Below are positions 48,731 through 64,000 of a stretch of DNA of 64,000 nt, piece after piece (position 1 is the stretch's first letter; each line of letters opens with the position of its first letter). Origin of the DNA: Hypomesus transpacificus (taxonomy: Eukaryota; Chordata; Actinopteri; Osmeriformes; Osmeridae); NCBI RefSeq assembly GCF_021917145.1, contig NW_025813900.1, positions 1 to 64,000 of the forward strand, given 5' to 3'. A program made the position numbers and the translations under genes. The notes beneath the pieces are model-generated. The model worked only from the letters and a program-made list of their open reading frames with translations. It made no database searches and had not been told where the DNA came from.

Positions 48731-49842
48731 ATAAACAAATTCATGAAAGCCTCCTGTTTTAGGTAGACGGATGTTTCTCTACTGTGACATTGTACAGTAC
48801 ATGCTTGCTTTTCTAACCAAATAGAAAGAAAACACATGTAAGACAAAAAAACCACACATCTAATCTACTAACCGTGCTTGAACATGATATATATAAATAT
48901 ATATATATAAACATGATATATATTTTTTATGACAAACTTGCCTTAATCTTCCAAAGCGCAAAATGTATTATTTTCTTCCGTCTTTTTAACGAACGTGTAT
49001 TTTTCAGGTAATTTCATAAACCAGGCTTGAATACATAAACTGTGGTGCTGTAGCTTAGCGCGAGGATGGGCGGGAGAGAGCCAAACAGAGGTCTATTTTT
49101 CCACAGTGACATTTGCCAGACGTTTTAAGAGTGGGTTTCAATGTTTTCAGGTGTGTTTTCTCTTAAGTGTGTCAGACAGGATGCCTTATTTGAACCTCGT
49201 GCCAGCCCGAGGGGGACCTTCAGATGTCTGATGATTCTGAGGCGTCATTGCTCTATCCGTGTGTAGGGGTGGAGAGGGAGGGGGGAGGGAGGGAGGATGG
49301 AGGGAGGATGGAGGGAGGGGTAGTTTCCCACCGTCGGTGTGGTAGCTGTAAACACGTCTTTTACCCAGTCCCAAATCCAGACCCTTCCGCCAAACCTAAC
49401 GACCACGATCAACATTAGACAGCAGCCATATTGGAGAATTGACTCGGTGAAAACATGGAATGGCGCTCAATCGTATGATCTGATACCTTTTAATATGACC
49501 TTTTAAAGAGGAAGGAGCGACAGACCGGTTTGGGACTGGCAGCTTTCACCCCGGCTCAGTCATATCATTGAACTGTGTCTGTAAACAAGAGGTGGGTGCA
49601 CTGCACTACAGGGGGCAATGTGTTGTATGCACTATATACACTTTATTATCTCGTATGAAAGGTATGCGTACTGAATACATCCATATTTGAAATAAAAGCA
49701 ACAGAATCCAACATCTTTGTTCACCTATCAAGGTTGCATTCATTGATTGAATAGATTTCTTTTTTTCCTTTTTTTTTGTGCTATCTGACGTGTACAGGTC
49801 TTCCTAAAATGATTGCACACAAAGCTATTGTATCATAGTATA

Positions 49843-49848
49843 AATAAA
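49843..49848 (+). terminator. candidate poly(A) signal for hbp1
   Basis: AATAAA about 1.18 kb past the hbp1 stop, followed by T-rich sequence. The upstream AATAAA at 49691 is an alternative. Confidence 0.45.
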
Positions 49849-49962
49849 AAGCATGAATATAAATATTTTTTAGCATGTCGTGTATTTGGCTTCACTTTTA
49901 ATATTTGTGCAGTGTATTTACTCAAACGAGAAAAAGAGGATGTTGGATAGTAAATCAAGTTC

Positions 49963-49968
49963 TTTATT
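49963..49968 (-). terminator. candidate poly(A) signal for ptprz1
   Basis: Minus-strand AATAAA about 1.2 kb past the ptprz1 stop codon and only some 115 bp from the opposing hbp1 signal. Confidence 0.45.
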
Positions 49969-51168
49969 TTTGTGTGAACCCATCTTTATATACATGGTGC
50001 CAATGGCCACAAGAAAAAAAGTTTCAAAGTCTATTATCATGAGATAGAAAAAGAGCAAACATTTTAGGATTATTCCAAACATAATCAATGTTCCTCCTAA
50101 ATTATCAACAGTTATACATTTGTCGATGACTACAAAAACCACCCTTATAGTAAAATATAAAATCTAAAGGTATAAATAATTTTGGCCTGTAGATTAGAGT
50201 TATAGGATATTTACATTTACCAGATAAAACAATATTATTCAAACGTCCCGTTTGGAACATGACACCGCTTGTCAAAACATCTTCAAAACCAAACCACTGA
50301 AGACAAAGAAAAAAGAAAAGACAGAAATCAAAGAAGTAACATCATGTTTTCCCTTTCTGGCAAATACACGAGCAGGACATTTTAGTAGAACTGTAGAACT
50401 GGTTAACTGAAAGACACCACCGGAATAAGCGAGACAGACACACACACACACAAGACATTTTGGCATTAGTCATACAACAGTTGTATCAAAACTCTTTAAA
50501 GTACAACACGAGTTACAAAAAGGCACAGCATACAAGACTTCATGGAGCAGGCTGCAACACTGTAGTCTAGACAGGTCAAATTCACAGACTGTAGGAGAGC
50601 TAGGCAGAGGGCAAGCTAAGCCAATATAACAGCTGGTTTCATAGGTATAGAAAAGATCAAAAGTTGAGTTTACACAACAGTGCTACTAAACCCTGTGGTT
50701 GGTACTGTTAGGCAGTAGGAGTGGAGGAGGATACACCGCTATGTCTGTCAAACGTCCACGATCCAGCAATGACATGAACACAAAGGGGATATGACCAAGA
50801 TTGTCAGGCTCCTGTCAGCAAGATGTCACGCTTCCTCCCAGTGTGTGTGTGTGTGTGTAAATGTAACTTAGTGTGTGCTCCCGTGCATGTGTGTGTGTTT
50901 GTAAGTGCGTCTTCCTTACACGCCTGTGTGTGTACGCGCCAGGAATTTTGGGCCCCATGAAAAAGAAAATACATATTTATATTTTTTGATGATTTCTATT
51001 TGTTTTTATATTTTTTGGGGCCCCTATCAGTCAGGGGCCCTTAGAATCGTCCTAGCTTACCCCCCCCTATACGGCGCCCCTATGTACGTATGTTTGTGTG
51101 TCCCCGAATGTGTGTGTTGTGTGCGTGTGCTAGTATATATATATGTGTGTGTGTGTCACAGAGAGAGG

Positions 51169-63427
<12,259 letters not shown>

Positions 63428-64000
63428 CTGGAAAGAGAAGAACACAAACAAATTTTATAGCGGTAGTGGTAGAGAATTAAAATGTCAATTAAACACCTAC
63501 AGAAAGCAGAGCTAGACAGCTAGGAAACTGTAAAGAGAAGCTGGTTCAAGAGTTCCAATGTGCCTGTACTTGTACTTGTTTCAAATGACAAATAAACTAG
63601 CAGGTCATTTGTCAGCAAACGCTCGTGTTAGCATACAATTATCATATTTCATAAGAGGCCCTTTCAATGGTGTTGGTTACAAGCACACAGGATTTCAATG
63701 AGGTATCATGGCTAGGGTCAGTAGTTACTCTATGAGTCTGTTGGCAGCAGTCACTGTGGAGTCATTGATGTTTGACACCCACTGCAATGCTTGGAAGCAA
63801 ACAGAAGCAGTTCTAAGAGCTGAGGAGATAAGGAAGGAGGACGGGAGAGACGACGAGAGCACAGGGAGTGAGATGAAAAGAGAGAGAGATTTCAAAAAGG
63901 GAGAGCTGAGTCGAGAGAGAGGAGAGGGAGACGAGCGGGGCGAGAGAGGAGGAAGCGAGAGAGGGAGACGTGAGGAGCGAGAGAGAGAGAGGGAAGAGGA
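63428..64000 (-). other. ptprz1 intron upstream of the FN3 exon
   Basis: Starts with the CTTTCCAG acceptor at 63428. The last 200 bp are purine-rich GA/GAG repeat. I see no exon. The next upstream exon should end in phase 1. Confidence 0.6.

Larger units (their letters stand above)
48666..51168. other. convergent 3' UTRs of hbp1 (+) and ptprz1 (-)
   Basis: The hbp1 3' UTR probably ends near AATAAA at 49843-49848, with an earlier signal at 49691-49696. The ptprz1 3' UTR probably ends near the minus-strand AATAAA at 49963-49968. Simple repeats are (CA)n at 48697-48729 and (TG)n near 50840. A suspected element with GGGGCCCC and GGCGCC motifs lies at about 50930-51085. No other gene is seen. Confidence 0.55.

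Overview
This is a stretch of vertebrate nuclear DNA, almost certainly from a teleost fish. Genes are split into many short exons with GT-AG introns, the encoded proteins are close to known vertebrate families, and the introns are full of (CA)n, (GA)n and tetranucleotide arrays, long poly(C)/poly(G) runs, tRNA-derived SINEs and small DNA transposons. The species cannot be named from the sequence. There are no prokaryotic, viral, toxin or CRISPR features.

Layout, left to right. (1) 1-4131, minus: 5' end of atxn7l1 (three coding exons; the rest lies off the left edge). (2) 7244-10333, minus: complete sypl1, a four-TM synaptophysin-like vesicle protein. (3) 12715-25159, minus: complete nampt (11 coding exons, 491 aa), the rate-limiting NAD-salvage enzyme. 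(4) 26771-34953, plus: complete pik3cg (15 coding exons, about 1117 aa), PI3K gamma catalytic subunit. (5) 36711-41449, plus: complete prkar2b (11 exons, 407 aa), PKA RII-beta. (6) 44505-48665, plus: complete hbp1 (10 coding exons, 495 aa), an AXH/HMG-box repressor. (7) 51169-63427, minus: 3' two thirds of ptprz1 (FN3 domain, proteoglycan-like spacer, TM segment, two PTP domains), entering from the right edge. Exon borders were placed by reading splice sites, and intron phases agree at every internal junction in all seven genes.

The order atxn7l1-sypl1-nampt-pik3cg-prkar2b-hbp1 matches what I recall of human 7q22. I see no cdhr3 between atxn7l1 and sypl1 and no ccdc71l between nampt and pik3cg. 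Here hbp1 is followed, tail to tail, by ptprz1, which in human is many megabases away on 7q31. The genes are neighbours by conserved synteny, not an operon; pik3cg, prkar2b, hbp1 and ptprz1 all touch signalling, but no shared pathway is implied by position.

No undescribed biological system was found. The best leads are an uncatalogued-looking 21-nt microexon in ptprz1, a repeat inserted four bases inside an hbp1 intron, a coding minisatellite in the ptprz1 spacer, a very compact hbp1/ptprz1 convergent end, and splice sites built into tandem repeats.
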